The notes: generated by a model from the sequence alone, not told the origin. 64,000 bases of DNA from Nevskia sp. (GCA_021732745.1 JAKFUK010000002.1:372001-436000), one strand, 5' to 3'; shown: positions 9,145-18,943, numbered from the stretch's first letter. Translations and numbers: made by a program.

Positions 9145-10263
9145 TCAGCGCGGCAGAGCGACTGGCGCGGGCGTTTGGGCTGGAGCCTGCGGCGAGATGA
9201 TCGTCTGGGTCAGCGGACGATCGAACGGCTGCACCACGCCCGAGTCCTGAACGGGCCCTGGCAGCGGCACGCGCAGGTTGTCGCCGATCATCTTGATCGC
9301 CGCCCCCGGCACTTCGCCGACGATGGTCACATGGAAGGAGCCCACCACCTTGCCGTAGGCCTGCACCGCGCCCATGTGCGAAACGCCCTGGAGCACTTTT
9401 TCCTCGCGCGACTGCACCGTCGAAAACACAGACACCGACGACAGGCCGTCGGAGAGCAGCAAGTGCTCGACATTGCCGGAACCGTCCGGCAGCGCGCGAT
9501 CATCGTGCGACACGATCTTGAAGCCCGGCGGCAGCTTGCCGAATGCCACCTGCGGCTCGCCGTGCTGGTCCGGCGTCGGCACGTCATCCAGTTTCGGCAG
9601 GTTGCGGGTGATGAGGTTGAACTTGCGGATGTCGACTTCGGTTTCGAAGGCTTCGTCGGCGATGGTCTTGGGGAAGGCGACTTCGGTGAACATCACCTGT
9701 TCCAGCACTTCGCTTTCCGGGCCGGTAAGGCTGATCTTCAGCGGCAGGTTGGTTTCCTGATCGGTCCAGACCTCGTAGCCGTAGCGGTACTTGTCCTTCG
9801 GCCGCACGCTCACGCCATTGCAGGCGCGGCCGGCAATGCGGCCCACGCCTTCGCTGCGAAATTCGTAGAAGGCCTTGAGTTGCCCGACTCTTTCGGCCGT
9901 CAACTGTGCCAGGAAGCCTTTCAGATTCGGCCGGTCGATCGACATCGAACGGCCTTTCGGCAGGATGCAGATCAGGCGGTTGTCGATGCGCAGCAACTGC
10001 CTCGGTTCGCCGGTCAGCGACACCAGGCGCTCGCGCTCGCTGTCGTCCTTGTAGCGGTGCTGCACGCGCAGCACTTCAAAGCGCTCGTCGCCGCGATAGA
10101 TCACCACGCCCTGGTAATTGCGGGTGCGCGAGGCCTCGGCCGAACGAACCAGCATCATGCCGGGGTCGATGGCGGTGACGGTTTCGGGTACGTCTGCGGC
10201 CCGGGCGATCGGAGCAACCGGGACAGCGCAGGCGAGGCCCGCACAGAGCAACCAGAGACGCAT
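9145..10263 (-). CDS. mucB: Sigma-E regulatory protein MucB/RseB
   Basis: MucB/RseB is a periplasmic regulator that binds the anti-sigma factor MucA and protects it from cleavage until lipid or LPS stress is sensed. The 372-residue product starts with a signal peptide (cleavage likely after PIARA, residue 22), then the lipoprotein-like domain (SRTRNYQGVVIYRGDERFEV) and the C-terminal MucA-binding domain (LPPGFKIVSHDD). Its ATG overlaps the mucA stop (TGATG), so the pair is translationally coupled. Confidence 0.93.
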   Translation of the reverse strand: MRLWLLCAGLACAVPVAPIARAADVPETVTAIDPGMMLVRSAEASRTRNYQGVVIYRGDERFEVLRVQHRYKDDSERERLVSLTGEPRQLLRIDNRLICILPKGRSMSIDRPNLKGFLAQLTAERVGQLKAFYEFRSEGVGRIAGRACNGVSVRPKDKYRYGYEVWTDQETNLPLKISLTGPESEVLEQVMFTEVAFPKTIADEAFETEVDIRKFNLITRNLPKLDDVPTPDQHGEPQVAFGKLPPGFKIVSHDDRALPDGSGNVEHLLLSDGLSSVSVFSTVQSREEKVLQGVSHMGAVQAYGKVVGSFHVTIVGEVPGAAIKMIGDNLRVPLPGPVQDSGVVQPFDRPLTQTIISPQAPAQTPAPVALPR

Positions 10264-10946
10264 CAGTTGCTACCGCTGGCCGACGCGTAGCTCCCCGGTT
10301 GCGCAACGATGCGGGTGTAACCCAGTGCGCCACCCATACCGGCGCGGGCCGGCAAATTGATGTGCTCGATGATGTAGCCGGTCAGCTTGCTGGCGGTTTC
10401 ATCGTCCAGTTGCGCCGACAGCACCGCGTCCTGATCGGCCGTGCTGACGATTTCGCCATTGGCATTCACCTTGACGATGTCCGGATTGCCGCCGGCATCC
10501 GCCGTCACCTGGGCCAGCGTCGCCGCGCTGTCGCTGGCAATCGGGCGATCGAGCAGGTTGCGGCCGCTGATGGCGACCACGCCGGTGATCGAAGCGGCCA
10601 CCGCCAGACCGGCAAAACGCTGCCAACGCAGGCTGCGGGCGCTGACGGCAGCCGCTGGCAGCGGCACCGGTTGTGGGGCAACCGCACGCGGACGCAGGGG
10701 CACGACTTTCGGATTGACGGCTTCGGCCGGCGCTTCATCGAGTGCGGCCATGACGCCGGCCGCGAAATCGAAGGCCGGCTTGGCGATGCTGACCCCGGCG
10801 CGGGCATCGCGGCTGGCGCACATGCGGCTCCAGCGCGCTTTCAGGGCCGGAGACCGGTCGATGGCGGCGAGCACTTCCTCGACTTCAGCCGGGGTGCATT
10901 CGCCATCCAGCAGTGCTGACAACAGTTCTTCAGACATTTCGCTCAT
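10263..10946 (-). CDS. mucA: Anti-sigma-E factor MucA/RseA
   Basis: Inner-membrane anti-sigma factor holding RpoE/AlgU. The N-terminal domain SEELLSALLDGECTPAEVEE is the RseA-type sigma-binding fold. A single membrane segment lies at about residues 118-138 (RFAGLAVAASITGVVAIS), and the remainder is periplasmic. Two adjacent ATGs at 10946 and 10937 could start it; 10946 is used because a GGA element precedes it at close spacing. It lies 133 bases after rpoE and overlaps mucB. Confidence 0.9.
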   Translation of the reverse strand: MSEMSEELLSALLDGECTPAEVEEVLAAIDRSPALKARWSRMCASRDARAGVSIAKPAFDFAAGVMAALDEAPAEAVNPKVVPLRPRAVAPQPVPLPAAAVSARSLRWQRFAGLAVAASITGVVAISGRNLLDRPIASDSAATLAQVTADAGGNPDIVKVNANGEIVSTADQDAVLSAQLDDETASKLTGYIIEHINLPARAGMGGALGYTRIVAQPGSYASASGSN

Positions 10947-11079
10947 TCCGGACCGGGCATTGAAGCCGCGACATGGGACATTAACCGCGGCTGAACGTAA
11001 AAGTTCCGACCGCCTCATGGCAAAAATCACTCAGCCGAACCATCACCTGCGGCAATCCGCTTGCCGAGGCTCAGACCTG

Positions 11080-11652
11080 TCAACTCATCAATGGGTTCAC
11101 CACCGCGTCGATCGCTTCCCGGGCGCGGAAAATACGCGACCGCACGGTGCCTATCGGGCAGTCCATGGCCTCGGCAATTTCCTCGTAACTCAAGCCTTCC
11201 AGCTCGCGCAGGACGATGGCCTGGCGCAGGTCCGGTGGCAGTTTGGCGATCACTTCGCCGACTTTCTGCTTGATCTCGTCCGACAGCAGCAGGGATTCGG
11301 GGGTGTCGACATCGCTCAAGTGCTCGGTGTGCCCGAACTGCTCGGCGTCGGCGATATCGATGTCCTGGTTCGACGGCCTGCGCCCGCGCGACACCAGATG
11401 ATTCTTCGCCGTATTGATGCCGATCCGGTACAGCCAGGTGTAGAAGGCGCTGTTGCCCTGAAAGCCTTTCAGCGCCCGCCAGGCCTTGATCAGCGTTTCC
11501 TGGGCAACGTCCGGCGCATCGCCGTCACCCACCAGTCGACTGACCAGTTGCACGATCTTGTGCTGGTACTTGCGGACCAGCATCTCGAACGCCCGCTTGT
11601 CGCCGCTCTGCGCAAGGACAACCAGTTCTTCGTCGGTGATGTCGGGGTTCAT
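11080..11652 (-). CDS. rpoE: RNA polymerase sigma factor RpoE/AlgU
   Basis: ECF sigma factor for envelope stress. The 190-residue protein has region 2 (AFYTWLYRIGINTAKNHLV) and region 4 (LRELEGLSYEEIAEAMDCPI followed by GTVRSRIFRARE), close to the E. coli and Pseudomonas proteins. The start at 11652 gives the usual N-terminus; an ATG nine codons upstream is possible. It heads the rpoE-mucA-mucB-mucD series and is divergent from nadB across a 114-base gap, as in Pseudomonas. I see no convincing sigma-E autoregulated promoter in that gap. Confidence 0.97.
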   Translation of the reverse strand: MNPDITDEELVVLAQSGDKRAFEMLVRKYQHKIVQLVSRLVGDGDAPDVAQETLIKAWRALKGFQGNSAFYTWLYRIGINTAKNHLVSRGRRPSNQDIDIADAEQFGHTEHLSDVDTPESLLLSDEIKQKVGEVIAKLPPDLRQAIVLRELEGLSYEEIAEAMDCPIGTVRSRIFRAREAIDAVVNPLMS

Positions 11653-11766
11653 GCGCTCTTGGAGGACGGGGTGCCGCACCCGCGTCGCCGGGGATTCTGG
11701 CTAAACTCCGCGACGGTTCATGGCCGCAAGTCTGTCCGCAAATACTAGCAAGCCCCACCCTCCCGC

Positions 11767-13356
11767 GTGAACGAATCCGATGTGCTGATCCTCGGCAGTG
11801 GCGCTGCCGGCTTGTCTGCGGCGCTGCGTCTGGCCAAGGCCGGTCACCGCGTCTGCGTGGTGTCCAAGGGCACGCTGGCCAGCGGCTCGACTCTTTGGGC
11901 ACAAGGTGGCATTTCTGCCGTGCTCGACGAAGATGATTCGGTCGAAGCCCACGTTCAGGACACCCTGATTGCCGGTGCCGGGCTTTGCGATGAAGCGGCA
12001 GTGCGCCACACCGTGGAACGCGGGCCGGAATGCATCGCCTGGCTGGTCGATCAGGGCGTGGTGTTCACCCATGCCGATGGCGAACTCAGAGGGCAGCGCC
12101 TCCACCTGACCCGCGAAGGCGGGCACAGCCACCGTCGCGTCGTTCATGCTGCCGACGCCACTGGCCACGCGCTGGAAACCACGCTCGCCGCCCTGGCCGA
12201 CGCCCATCCGCTGATCGAAGTGCGGGAACGCACGGTCGCCGTCGATCTGATCATCGACAAGACCGCTCGCCGTGTGCAGGGCGCATACCTGTATGACCGG
12301 CGCAGCAAGGGCATCGAGGCGGTCGCCGCGAAAGCCGTGATCCTGGCCACCGGCGGGGCCAATCAGGTCTATCTGTACTCATCGAACCCGTTCGGCGCCA
12401 GCGGCGACGGCATCGCCATGGCCTGGCGCGCCGGTTGCCGGGTCGCCAACATGGAATTCATGCAATTCCATCCGACCACGCTCTACCACGGCGATTCGCG
12501 CTCGTTCCTGATTTCCGAAGCCCTCAGAGGCGAAGGCGCGACCCTGCATGTGCCGAATCCCGATGGCAGCGTCGGCGAACGCTTCATGCCGCGCTTCGAC
12601 GAACGCGCCGAACTGGCCCCGCGCGACATCGTGGCCCGCGCCATCGACCACGAAATGAAACGGCTGGGCGTCAAGCACGTCTGGCTCGACATCTCCCACA
12701 AGCCGGCCGATTTCGTTCGCGAGCATTTTCCGTCGATCCACGCCCACTGCCTGAAGCTCGGGCTGGACATCACCACGCAGCCGATTCCGGTGGTGCCGTC
12801 GGCGCACTTCACCTGCGGCGGCGTGGTGACCGATCTCAGCGCCCGCACCGACATCGCCGGCCTGTACGCAGCGGGCGAATGTGCCAGCACCGGCCTGCAC
12901 GGGGCCAACCGGCTGGCCTCCAATTCGCTGCTCGAATGCCTGGTGTTCGCCGATGCCGCCGCCACCGACCTGATCGCCGAGTTGCCGGCCCTGCCACCGC
13001 CGCCGGCCTTGAAGCCCTGGGACGAATCGCGGGTCTCGGATTCCGACGAAGATGTCGTGGTCAGCCACAACTGGCTGGAACTGCGCACCTTCATGTGGGA
13101 TTACGTCGGCATTGTCCGCACCACCAAGCGCCTGCTGCGCGCCCGCCACCGCGTGGCGCTGCTGAAGCGCGAGATTCTCGAGTTCTACCAGCACTACCGG
13201 GTCAGCCATCACCTGATCGAACTGCGCAATCTGGTCACCGTGGCCGAGCTGATCGTCGATTCCGCACTGGCTCGCCGCGAAAGCCGGGGCCTGCACTACA
13301 CGCTGGATTTCCCGGAAACCGAGCCGGTCGCCGCCCCGACCGTGCTGAGCCCCTGA
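11767..13356 (+). CDS. nadB: L-aspartate oxidase
   Basis: FAD enzyme oxidising L-aspartate to iminoaspartate, the first step of de novo NAD synthesis. The 529-residue product has the dinucleotide fold [11 protein letters not shown] at residues 10-20 and the active-site region [32 protein letters not shown] is typical of the family. The start is GTG without a clear Shine-Dalgarno. No nadA or nadC is next to it; mobA follows after 10 bases. Confidence 0.95.
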   Translation: MNESDVLILGSGAAGLSAALRLAKAGHRVCVVSKGTLASGSTLWAQGGISAVLDEDDSVEAHVQDTLIAGAGLCDEAAVRHTVERGPECIAWLVDQGVVFTHADGELRGQRLHLTREGGHSHRRVVHAADATGHALETTLAALADAHPLIEVRERTVAVDLIIDKTARRVQGAYLYDRRSKGIEAVAAKAVILATGGANQVYLYSSNPFGASGDGIAMAWRAGCRVANMEFMQFHPTTLYHGDSRSFLISEALRGEGATLHVPNPDGSVGERFMPRFDERAELAPRDIVARAIDHEMKRLGVKHVWLDISHKPADFVREHFPSIHAHCLKLGLDITTQPIPVVPSAHFTCGGVVTDLSARTDIAGLYAAGECASTGLHGANRLASNSLLECLVFADAAATDLIAELPALPPPPALKPWDESRVSDSDEDVVVSHNWLELRTFMWDYVGIVRTTKRLLRARHRVALLKREILEFYQHYRVSHHLIELRNLVTVAELIVDSALARRESRGLHYTLDFPETEPVAAPTVLSP

Positions 13357-13366
13357 GCCGCAGGCG

Positions 13367-13972
13367 ATGACCCGGCCTGACACCGTGATCCTCTGCGGCG
13401 GTGCCGGCCAGCGTCTCGGCGGTGTCGACAAGCCGCTGGAAATGCTCGCCGGCCGGCCCCTGTTCGAGCGCGTGCTGGAAAGAGTCGCCGCGCAGGCCGG
13501 CAGCATCATCGTCAGCGCCAACCGCCATGCCGCGCAGTACGCGGCGTACGGCCTGACCGTGGTCGACGACGGTCGCCACGCCGGCTGCGGGCCGCTGGCC
13601 GGCATCGCGGCCGGGCTGGCGGCGGCGACTTCCGAGTGGGTGCTGTTGGTGCCCGGCGATGCGCCGCTGCTGCCGGACGATCTCGCCGCGCGTCTCGACG
13701 ATGCACGCACGCGCGCGAATGCAGAGATCGCCTACGCCGATGACGGCCACGGCCCGCAGCCGCTGTGCTGCCTGCTGCCGCGCGCACTGCTGGCCGATCT
13801 CGTCGCTTACCTCGACACCGGCGGCCGCACCCCGCGCGACTGGTACGCGCGCCACCGCGCGGTCAGTGCGAACTTCGCCGAATGGCCGCGCTGGGCCTGG
13901 AGCGTCAACACGCCGGAAGAATGGCAGCATGCCGAGCTGCGGCTGTCCGACACCCTGAGCATCACCGAATGA
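13367..13972 (+). CDS. mobA: Molybdenum cofactor guanylyltransferase
   Basis: MobA attaches GMP to molybdopterin to make the bis-MGD cofactor of DMSO-reductase-type enzymes. The nucleotide-binding motif is LCGGAGQRLGGVDKPLEMLA near the N-terminus, and VLLVPGDAPLLP gives the metal-binding aspartate. The length of 201 residues is normal. The end overlaps moeA (ATGA), so the two are coupled. Confidence 0.9.
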   Translation: MTRPDTVILCGGAGQRLGGVDKPLEMLAGRPLFERVLERVAAQAGSIIVSANRHAAQYAAYGLTVVDDGRHAGCGPLAGIAAGLAAATSEWVLLVPGDAPLLPDDLAARLDDARTRANAEIAYADDGHGPQPLCCLLPRALLADLVAYLDTGGRTPRDWYARHRAVSANFAEWPRWAWSVNTPEEWQHAELRLSDTLSITE

Positions 13973-15198
13973 TTTCGCTGGAAGACGCCCTCGCCGCCTA
14001 TACCGACATCGTGCGGCCGCTGCCGGCGGTGGAAATCGCCACGCTCGACGCCTGCGGCTACGTGCTGGCCGACGCCGCGCGGGCGGCAACCGACTTGCCG
14101 CGCTTCGACCAGAGCGCGCTCGACGGCTACTGCTTCGCCAGCCGCGATGTCGCCACCGCCAGCGACGCCACACCGGTGCGCCTGCCGATCGTGCAGACCA
14201 TCGCCGCCAGCGGTCATGCCGCGCAGCCATCGCTGGCGGCCGGCACTGCCGCCCGCATCTTCACCGGCGCGATGCTGCCGACCGGTGCCGACGCCATGCA
14301 GGCGCAGGAACGCGCGCAGCGCGATGGCGACACGCTGGTTTTCACGAAATCCTTTCCCGCCGGTCGCAACATCCGCCATCAGGCCGAGGAACTGGCCAAG
14401 GGTACGGTGCTCGCCGAAGCCGGCAGCCGCATCGGCCCGGGGCTGCTGGCCTCGCTGGTCAATGCCGAAGTAGCGACGGTGCGCGTACATCGCCGGCCGC
14501 GGGTGCGTGTCTTCGTCACCGGCGATGAAGTGCGCCCGGCCGGTAGCCGCCTGCTGCCCGGCGAAATCCACGATTCCAACGGCCCGCTGATCACCGCACT
14601 GCTGCGCGCCCAAGGCATCGACGTGCCGCCGCCGGTGCATCTCGGCGACGATCCCTCGCAAGTGCGCGCCGCGCTCGCACAGGCCTTCGCCGAAGCCGAT
14701 CTGGTGATCAGCGCAGGCGGTGCCTCGGTCGGCGACAAGGATTTCCTGCCGGCGGCGGCGGAATCGCTCAGGCTCAGGCGGGTGTTCTGGAAAGTGGCCC
14801 AGAAACCAGCCAAGCCGATGTTTTTCGGCCTGCGCGAGGATGCCGACGGCCAGAAACTGATGCTGGCCCTGCCCGGCAATCCGGGTGCCGTGCTGATCGG
14901 CATGGTGCTGCATGTCCGCCGGGTGCTCGATCGGCTCGCCGGGCTGGCGCGCTCCGATCTCGGCTGGACCACCGGCGTGCTCGAACATGCGGTGGAGCGC
15001 GACGACGAGCGCGCCCGCCTGGTGCGCATGCGCCTGCGCCACGACGAACATGGTGTTGCGCGACTGAATCCGCTGCCGAAGCAGGATTCGCACATGCTGT
15101 CGAACCTGGGCCGCGCCGATGTCCTGGTCTGGGTCGAAGCCGGCACCGGCGAAGTGGCGGCCGGTACGCCGCTGCGCTGGCTCGCGCTGCCGGAATGA
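13969..15198 (+). CDS. moeA: Molybdopterin molybdenumtransferase MoeA
   Basis: MoeA inserts molybdate into adenylated molybdopterin. The 409-residue product shows the N-terminal LPRFDQSALDGYCFASRD, the central GDEVRPAGSRLLPGEIHDSN and the catalytic-domain ISAGGASVGDKDF, followed by ALPGNPGAV. The start at 13969 overlaps the mobA stop. No molybdoenzyme or other Mo-cofactor gene is near. Confidence 0.95.
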   Translation: MISLEDALAAYTDIVRPLPAVEIATLDACGYVLADAARAATDLPRFDQSALDGYCFASRDVATASDATPVRLPIVQTIAASGHAAQPSLAAGTAARIFTGAMLPTGADAMQAQERAQRDGDTLVFTKSFPAGRNIRHQAEELAKGTVLAEAGSRIGPGLLASLVNAEVATVRVHRRPRVRVFVTGDEVRPAGSRLLPGEIHDSNGPLITALLRAQGIDVPPPVHLGDDPSQVRAALAQAFAEADLVISAGGASVGDKDFLPAAAESLRLRRVFWKVAQKPAKPMFFGLREDADGQKLMLALPGNPGAVLIGMVLHVRRVLDRLAGLARSDLGWTTGVLEHAVERDDERARLVRMRLRHDEHGVARLNPLPKQDSHMLSNLGRADVLVWVEAGTGEVAAGTPLRWLALPE

Positions 15199-16370
15199 GC
15201 CCGGCGGATCGCACCGCCCTCACCGATCGCCTGCTGCTCGAACACGGCGAATTCGATCCTTTCGAGTTCTTGTTGCGGGCCGACTGGCTCGATTACGCCG
15301 ATTTCTGCGCCTGGCAGCGCGGCGAGCCGCTATCGCTGCAAGCGGCCCTGCAGGTCCCGACCGCCACTGCGATCACCGCGCTGGAAGACGCGATCCGGCA
15401 TGTCCGCGCCCAAGGCTTGCAGCGGCAGCGGCGCACGGACAGCCGGCACGATTCCAGCACTGACCCGCACTTCATGCTGTTGTGCAGCAATCTATGGACG
15501 CGACCGGCCGGCCGCGTGCAGGGCGATCTGTTCCAGGACAGCGCTGCCGCGTTCGCTCGCGACGAATTGCGCGCCGCCCTTGCCTGCCACGATCACGCTG
15601 CGGCAATGCGATCGCTGGCGCGCCTGCGTCGGGAATCGCCGCGCGAAGCGACGGAATTCGCCTCCCTGCTGGATGCGATCGACGGGGACGCGACGACGAC
15701 GCCCATCGAGCGGCTGGACCAGATCGAGCACAGGCTCGCGCCCGCCGCCCAAGGCCTGCTCGGTTCGGCGGCACGGCGCTATCTCGCACCGCTGTGGGTG
15801 GCGCTGGCCGAGCGGCTGGCCCAGCTGCCGCCGGACAGCGACGATCTGCGTCTGCACCCCAGCCACGCCTGGATGGCCGCCGGTCACTGGCGCGACGCGG
15901 CGGCGAGCATCACCGGATCGGCGCGCGATTGGACCCGCGAACCGGCGCTGATCGCACGGCTGGCGACCATCCAGGCGCGCCAGCAGCGGATCGGCGAATC
16001 CCGGCAGCTGCGGATGCAACTGTGCTGGCAGTTTCCGAAGGCCGCCGCGCCGCTGCTCGACGCGCTGGACGCCGATGACCCCGACAGCGCGCTGCGCCGA
16101 CGCTGGCCGGAATTCCGGCTCGCCGAACCGCCGCTGCCGATCGGCCGCTTTCCGGCCTGGCTGCTCCTGGCCGACGCGCGCCAGCGCGAATGGCTGCTTC
16201 CGGATCAGCCACCGGTGAGCTTGGCCCGCGACGGCGATCGGGCCTGCTACCGGACCCTGCATCACCTGCTCGAAGCCCCGGACGACATCCCCGCCCGTCG
16301 CGAGCTGAAAGCGCTGCAACCGGAGTTGCTGCACGCCTACCTCACGCTGCGCGATCGCGGCGCGGTCTGA
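15195..16370 (+). CDS. Hypothetical protein downstream of moeA
   Basis: A 391-residue protein I do not recognise. It has no signal peptide or membrane segment, is rich in Ala, Leu, Arg and Asp, and seems mostly helical; residues about 200-330 look like a loose helical repeat (HPSHAWMAAGHWRDAA, then TREPALIARLATIQARQQ). The start overlaps the moeA stop by 4 bases, so it is cotranslated with the Mo-cofactor genes, but a role there is only suggested by position. Codon use matches the neighbours, so it is likely a real gene. Confidence 0.7.
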   Translation: MSPADRTALTDRLLLEHGEFDPFEFLLRADWLDYADFCAWQRGEPLSLQAALQVPTATAITALEDAIRHVRAQGLQRQRRTDSRHDSSTDPHFMLLCSNLWTRPAGRVQGDLFQDSAAAFARDELRAALACHDHAAAMRSLARLRRESPREATEFASLLDAIDGDATTTPIERLDQIEHRLAPAAQGLLGSAARRYLAPLWVALAERLAQLPPDSDDLRLHPSHAWMAAGHWRDAAASITGSARDWTREPALIARLATIQARQQRIGESRQLRMQLCWQFPKAAAPLLDALDADDPDSALRRRWPEFRLAEPPLPIGRFPAWLLLADARQREWLLPDQPPVSLARDGDRACYRTLHHLLEAPDDIPARRELKALQPELLHAYLTLRDRGAV

Positions 16371-16378
16371 ATCCGGCG

Positions 16379-17161
16379 TTAGCGCTGCACGCCGCCCGGC
16401 CAGACCGAGCGCCGCCAGACATGCCAGAGCGCGGCATAGGCCATCAGCGCGAGCGTGGTGGCCGGCATCGCGAAGCGCACGGTGTTGCCGATCAGGTGAC
16501 GGGCGGAAACGCCGTCTTCGGTCATCGCCGCCAGCAGCGCCGCCGCCAGCACCACGCTGGCCCCGACGATGACGATCAGCGCCCGCACCAGAGGCTGCAA
16601 GTGCAAAGGCCCTAGGTCTTCCGCGCTCAGCGGCCGGCGCGGCGCGGCGCGCCACCAGCGCTGCGTCCACCAGCCGATCAGCCCCAGACCGAGCAGCGCG
16701 CCGCCGTGGCGCAGCAGGTCCTGCACCGAGATCGGAATGCCGGCGACCGCGACCATCGGCGCCAGCAGCGGTCGGCTCCAGGCGTAGGCGGGTTCGAGCG
16801 TGGTCAGGCGATCGAACAGCAGGTGCGATGCGCCGCCGATCAGCAGGCCCAGCAGCACCAGCCGCTGATGCCCCGGCTGGCGCGGCTGCCGATCACGCGG
16901 CACCAGCCGTTCGACCAGACCGCGCGGCCCGAGCGACAGCAGCGGTTCGCGCAGCAGCCGTGTGAACAGCAGATAAGCGAGCAGACCGACGGGCAGGCAG
17001 AACAGCGGCCACAGCAGCGCGTGATGAGTGATGCTGCGGTTGATGTCGAAGCCGACGAAATGAGTGAGGTCCGGCACCATGCTGCCGATCACCAGCGCGG
17101 TCAGGTCGGCGCGGCGGCGCAGCGGGATCACCAGCACCGGATGGGCGAGCGTGAACGGCAC
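16379..17161 (-). CDS. DUF4184 family membrane protein
   Basis: The 260-residue product begins PFTLAHPVLVIPLRRR and continues with MVPDLTHFVGFD, the usual N-terminal pattern of DUF4184 proteins. Six or so hydrophobic segments mark it as an inner-membrane protein. A conserved HLLFDRLTT segment sits near residue 113. The start is GTG. The function of the family is unknown. It converges on the preceding gene with an 8-base gap. Confidence 0.75.
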   Translation of the reverse strand: MPFTLAHPVLVIPLRRRADLTALVIGSMVPDLTHFVGFDINRSITHHALLWPLFCLPVGLLAYLLFTRLLREPLLSLGPRGLVERLVPRDRQPRQPGHQRLVLLGLLIGGASHLLFDRLTTLEPAYAWSRPLLAPMVAVAGIPISVQDLLRHGGALLGLGLIGWWTQRWWRAAPRRPLSAEDLGPLHLQPLVRALIVIVGASVVLAAALLAAMTEDGVSARHLIGNTVRFAMPATTLALMAYAALWHVWRRSVWPGGVQR

Positions 17162-17247
17162 GGAGAAGATTCGGTGTCAGGCGCGAAGTCGGCCGTCACT
17201 ATGCCCGATGCCGCGCCCCGATTCGGCGGCAAAAACCGCCCACGGCC

Positions 17248-17970
17248 TCAGGCAAACGGCAGGAAACGCCCGGTGCGCGCCGCGTAATCGCGATACGGCT
17301 GGCCCAGCTCCTCGCGCAGGCCGCGCTCCTCGAAATGCACGCCGATGAACACGTAGATCGTCATGCCGAGGCTGAACAGCAGATGGCTCGCAGTCATGTC
17401 CGGCGTCGCCCAGAAAGCGATGAACAGGCCGGTCATCATCGGGTGGCGAATCCAGCGGTAGAAATACTGCTCGCGGAAGGCGATCGGCGTGTAGCTGCGG
17501 CGCAGCAGATTGAGCCAGACCTGCCGCAGGCCGAACAGGTCGAAATGATGGGTCAGGAAGGTCGAGATCAGCACCATCAGCCAGCCGAGGCCGCCGAGCG
17601 CGTACAGCGCGGTCGCCAGGGTCGGATCGTCGATTTTCCAGATCTGGCCGGCCAGCGGCTGCCAGTAGTGGTAGGTGAGGATCAGCACGATATTGGTGGC
17701 CAGCACATAGCTGCTGCGCTCCACCGATGTCGGCACGAAGGCCGTGAACCAGCGCTTGAAGCCAGCGCGCGCCATGACGCTGTGCTGGATGCCGAACAAG
17801 GCGATCAGCGCCAGATCAACCGCCAGCGCCGGCCCCATCGGCCCGACGGTGCCGCTGCTGACCGTCTTCACGCCGGGCACGTCGTTGATGAAGGCAACCA
17901 GATACAGGAACACGGCGAGAAACATCGCGTAGCAGACCAGCCCGTAGGCAAAACCCGGAATCCGGCTCAT
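17248..17970 (-). CDS. mddA: Methanethiol S-methyltransferase (MddA/NnrU-like)
   Basis: A 240-residue membrane protein with 5-6 hydrophobic segments, resembling MddA proteins, which methylate methanethiol to dimethyl sulfide using S-adenosylmethionine. The isoprenylcysteine-methyltransferase-like C-terminal part is visible: FYRWIRHPMMTGLFIAFWATP and HFEERGLREELGQPYRDY. ALFGIQHSVMARAGFKRW in the N-terminal half is typical of the group. The start at 17970 is chosen because GGGGAG lies just before it. NnrU-like proteins of other function share this fold, so the substrate is not certain. Confidence 0.72.
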   Translation of the reverse strand: MSRIPGFAYGLVCYAMFLAVFLYLVAFINDVPGVKTVSSGTVGPMGPALAVDLALIALFGIQHSVMARAGFKRWFTAFVPTSVERSSYVLATNIVLILTYHYWQPLAGQIWKIDDPTLATALYALGGLGWLMVLISTFLTHHFDLFGLRQVWLNLLRRSYTPIAFREQYFYRWIRHPMMTGLFIAFWATPDMTASHLLFSLGMTIYVFIGVHFEERGLREELGQPYRDYAARTGRFLPFA

Positions 17971-18115
17971 GTCGCGCTCCCCTGTCATCGGCTGGTTGTT
18001 GTTGTGGCGGCTATTGAAGCGCATGACGGCGACCGTGGCGAACCTTGGCCCGGATCGGCACGGCGCGGCGTAGAGTCGGCAGCCCCAGCCCCTCAACGTC
18101 CAAGGAGTACGCCTT

Positions 18116-18871
18116 ATGTCGCCAGCCACCTCGCCACGCCCCACTGCGATCGTTTTCGGTGTCGGTGCCGAGCAGGGCATCGGTGCCGCTGTCTGCCGAC
18201 GCTTTGCAGCCGGCGGCCATCATGTTTTCGTGGCCGGTCGCAGTGCTGACAAGCTCGCGCAGGTCGTCGCCACCATCACGGCCAGCGGCGGCGCGGCGTC
18301 GGCCGTGGTCTGCGATGTCACTGACGAGGCTTCGGTGATTGCCGCCTTCGATCTGGCGATGAGCGCCGCCGACGGTCGCGCGCCCGCCGACGCCGTGGTG
18401 TTCAACGCTGGCAACAACCAGATCATCGACTTCACGCAACTGACCGGCGCGCAGTTCGAGGATTTCTGGCGGGTGGGTTGCTACGCCGGCTTTCTGGTCG
18501 GCCGCGAAGCCGCACGCCGCCTGTTGCCGCTGGGGCGCGGCACGGTGATCTTCACTGGCGCTTCCGGCAGCCTGCGCGGCAAGCCCGGCTTCGCGCACTT
18601 CGCGTCGGCCAAGGCCGGCTTGCGCATGATCAGCCAGAGCATGGCCCGCGAATACGGCCCGAAAGGCCTGCATGTCGCCCATGTGCTGATCGACGGCGGC
18701 GTCAACGGCGACCGCCTGCGCCGCGCGATTCCCGGCATGGTCGAACGGCTGGGCACCGAGGGACTGCTCGATGTCGATGCCATCGCCGACAGTTACTGGC
18801 ATCTGCACGGCCAGAGCCGCTCGGCCTGGACGCAGGAACTCGATCTGCGCCCGTATCGCGAAGCCTTCTGA
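18116..18871 (+). CDS. SDR-family protein lacking the catalytic tyrosine
   Basis: A 251-residue short-chain dehydrogenase/reductase fold protein. The cofactor motif GVGAEQGIG (15-23) and NAG (97-99) are present, as is S150 in TGAS. In the YxxxK motif the tyrosine is replaced: HFASAKAG gives F162 and K166. This variant occurs in a group of proteins annotated only as short-chain dehydrogenases, so the activity is unknown. A strong terminator follows. It is transcribed divergently from the mddA-like gene. Confidence 0.85.
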   Translation: MSPATSPRPTAIVFGVGAEQGIGAAVCRRFAAGGHHVFVAGRSADKLAQVVATITASGGAASAVVCDVTDEASVIAAFDLAMSAADGRAPADAVVFNAGNNQIIDFTQLTGAQFEDFWRVGCYAGFLVGREAARRLLPLGRGTVIFTGASGSLRGKPGFAHFASAKAGLRMISQSMAREYGPKGLHVAHVLIDGGVNGDRLRRAIPGMVERLGTEGLLDVDAIADSYWHLHGQSRSAWTQELDLRPYREAF

Positions 18872-18889
18872 CGCCGACGCAGCGTGACG

Positions 18890-18925
18890 AAAAAAGCCGC
18901 CGGCATTGCTGCCGGCGGCTTTTTT
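18890..18925. terminator. Rho-independent terminator, bidirectional
   Basis: Six A, a perfect 10-base stem (GCCGCCGGCA and its complement) with loop TTGC, then six T. It lies 18 bases after the SDR stop and 19 bases before the end of the convergent small secreted protein gene, so it can stop transcription from both sides. Confidence 0.93.
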
Positions 18926-18943
18926 CGCTTCAGCAATCGCGGA

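Noticed and set aside
11653..11766. Sigma-E autoregulated promoter before rpoE
   Set aside because: No GGAACTT-like -35 with a properly spaced TCTGA-like -10 could be recognised.
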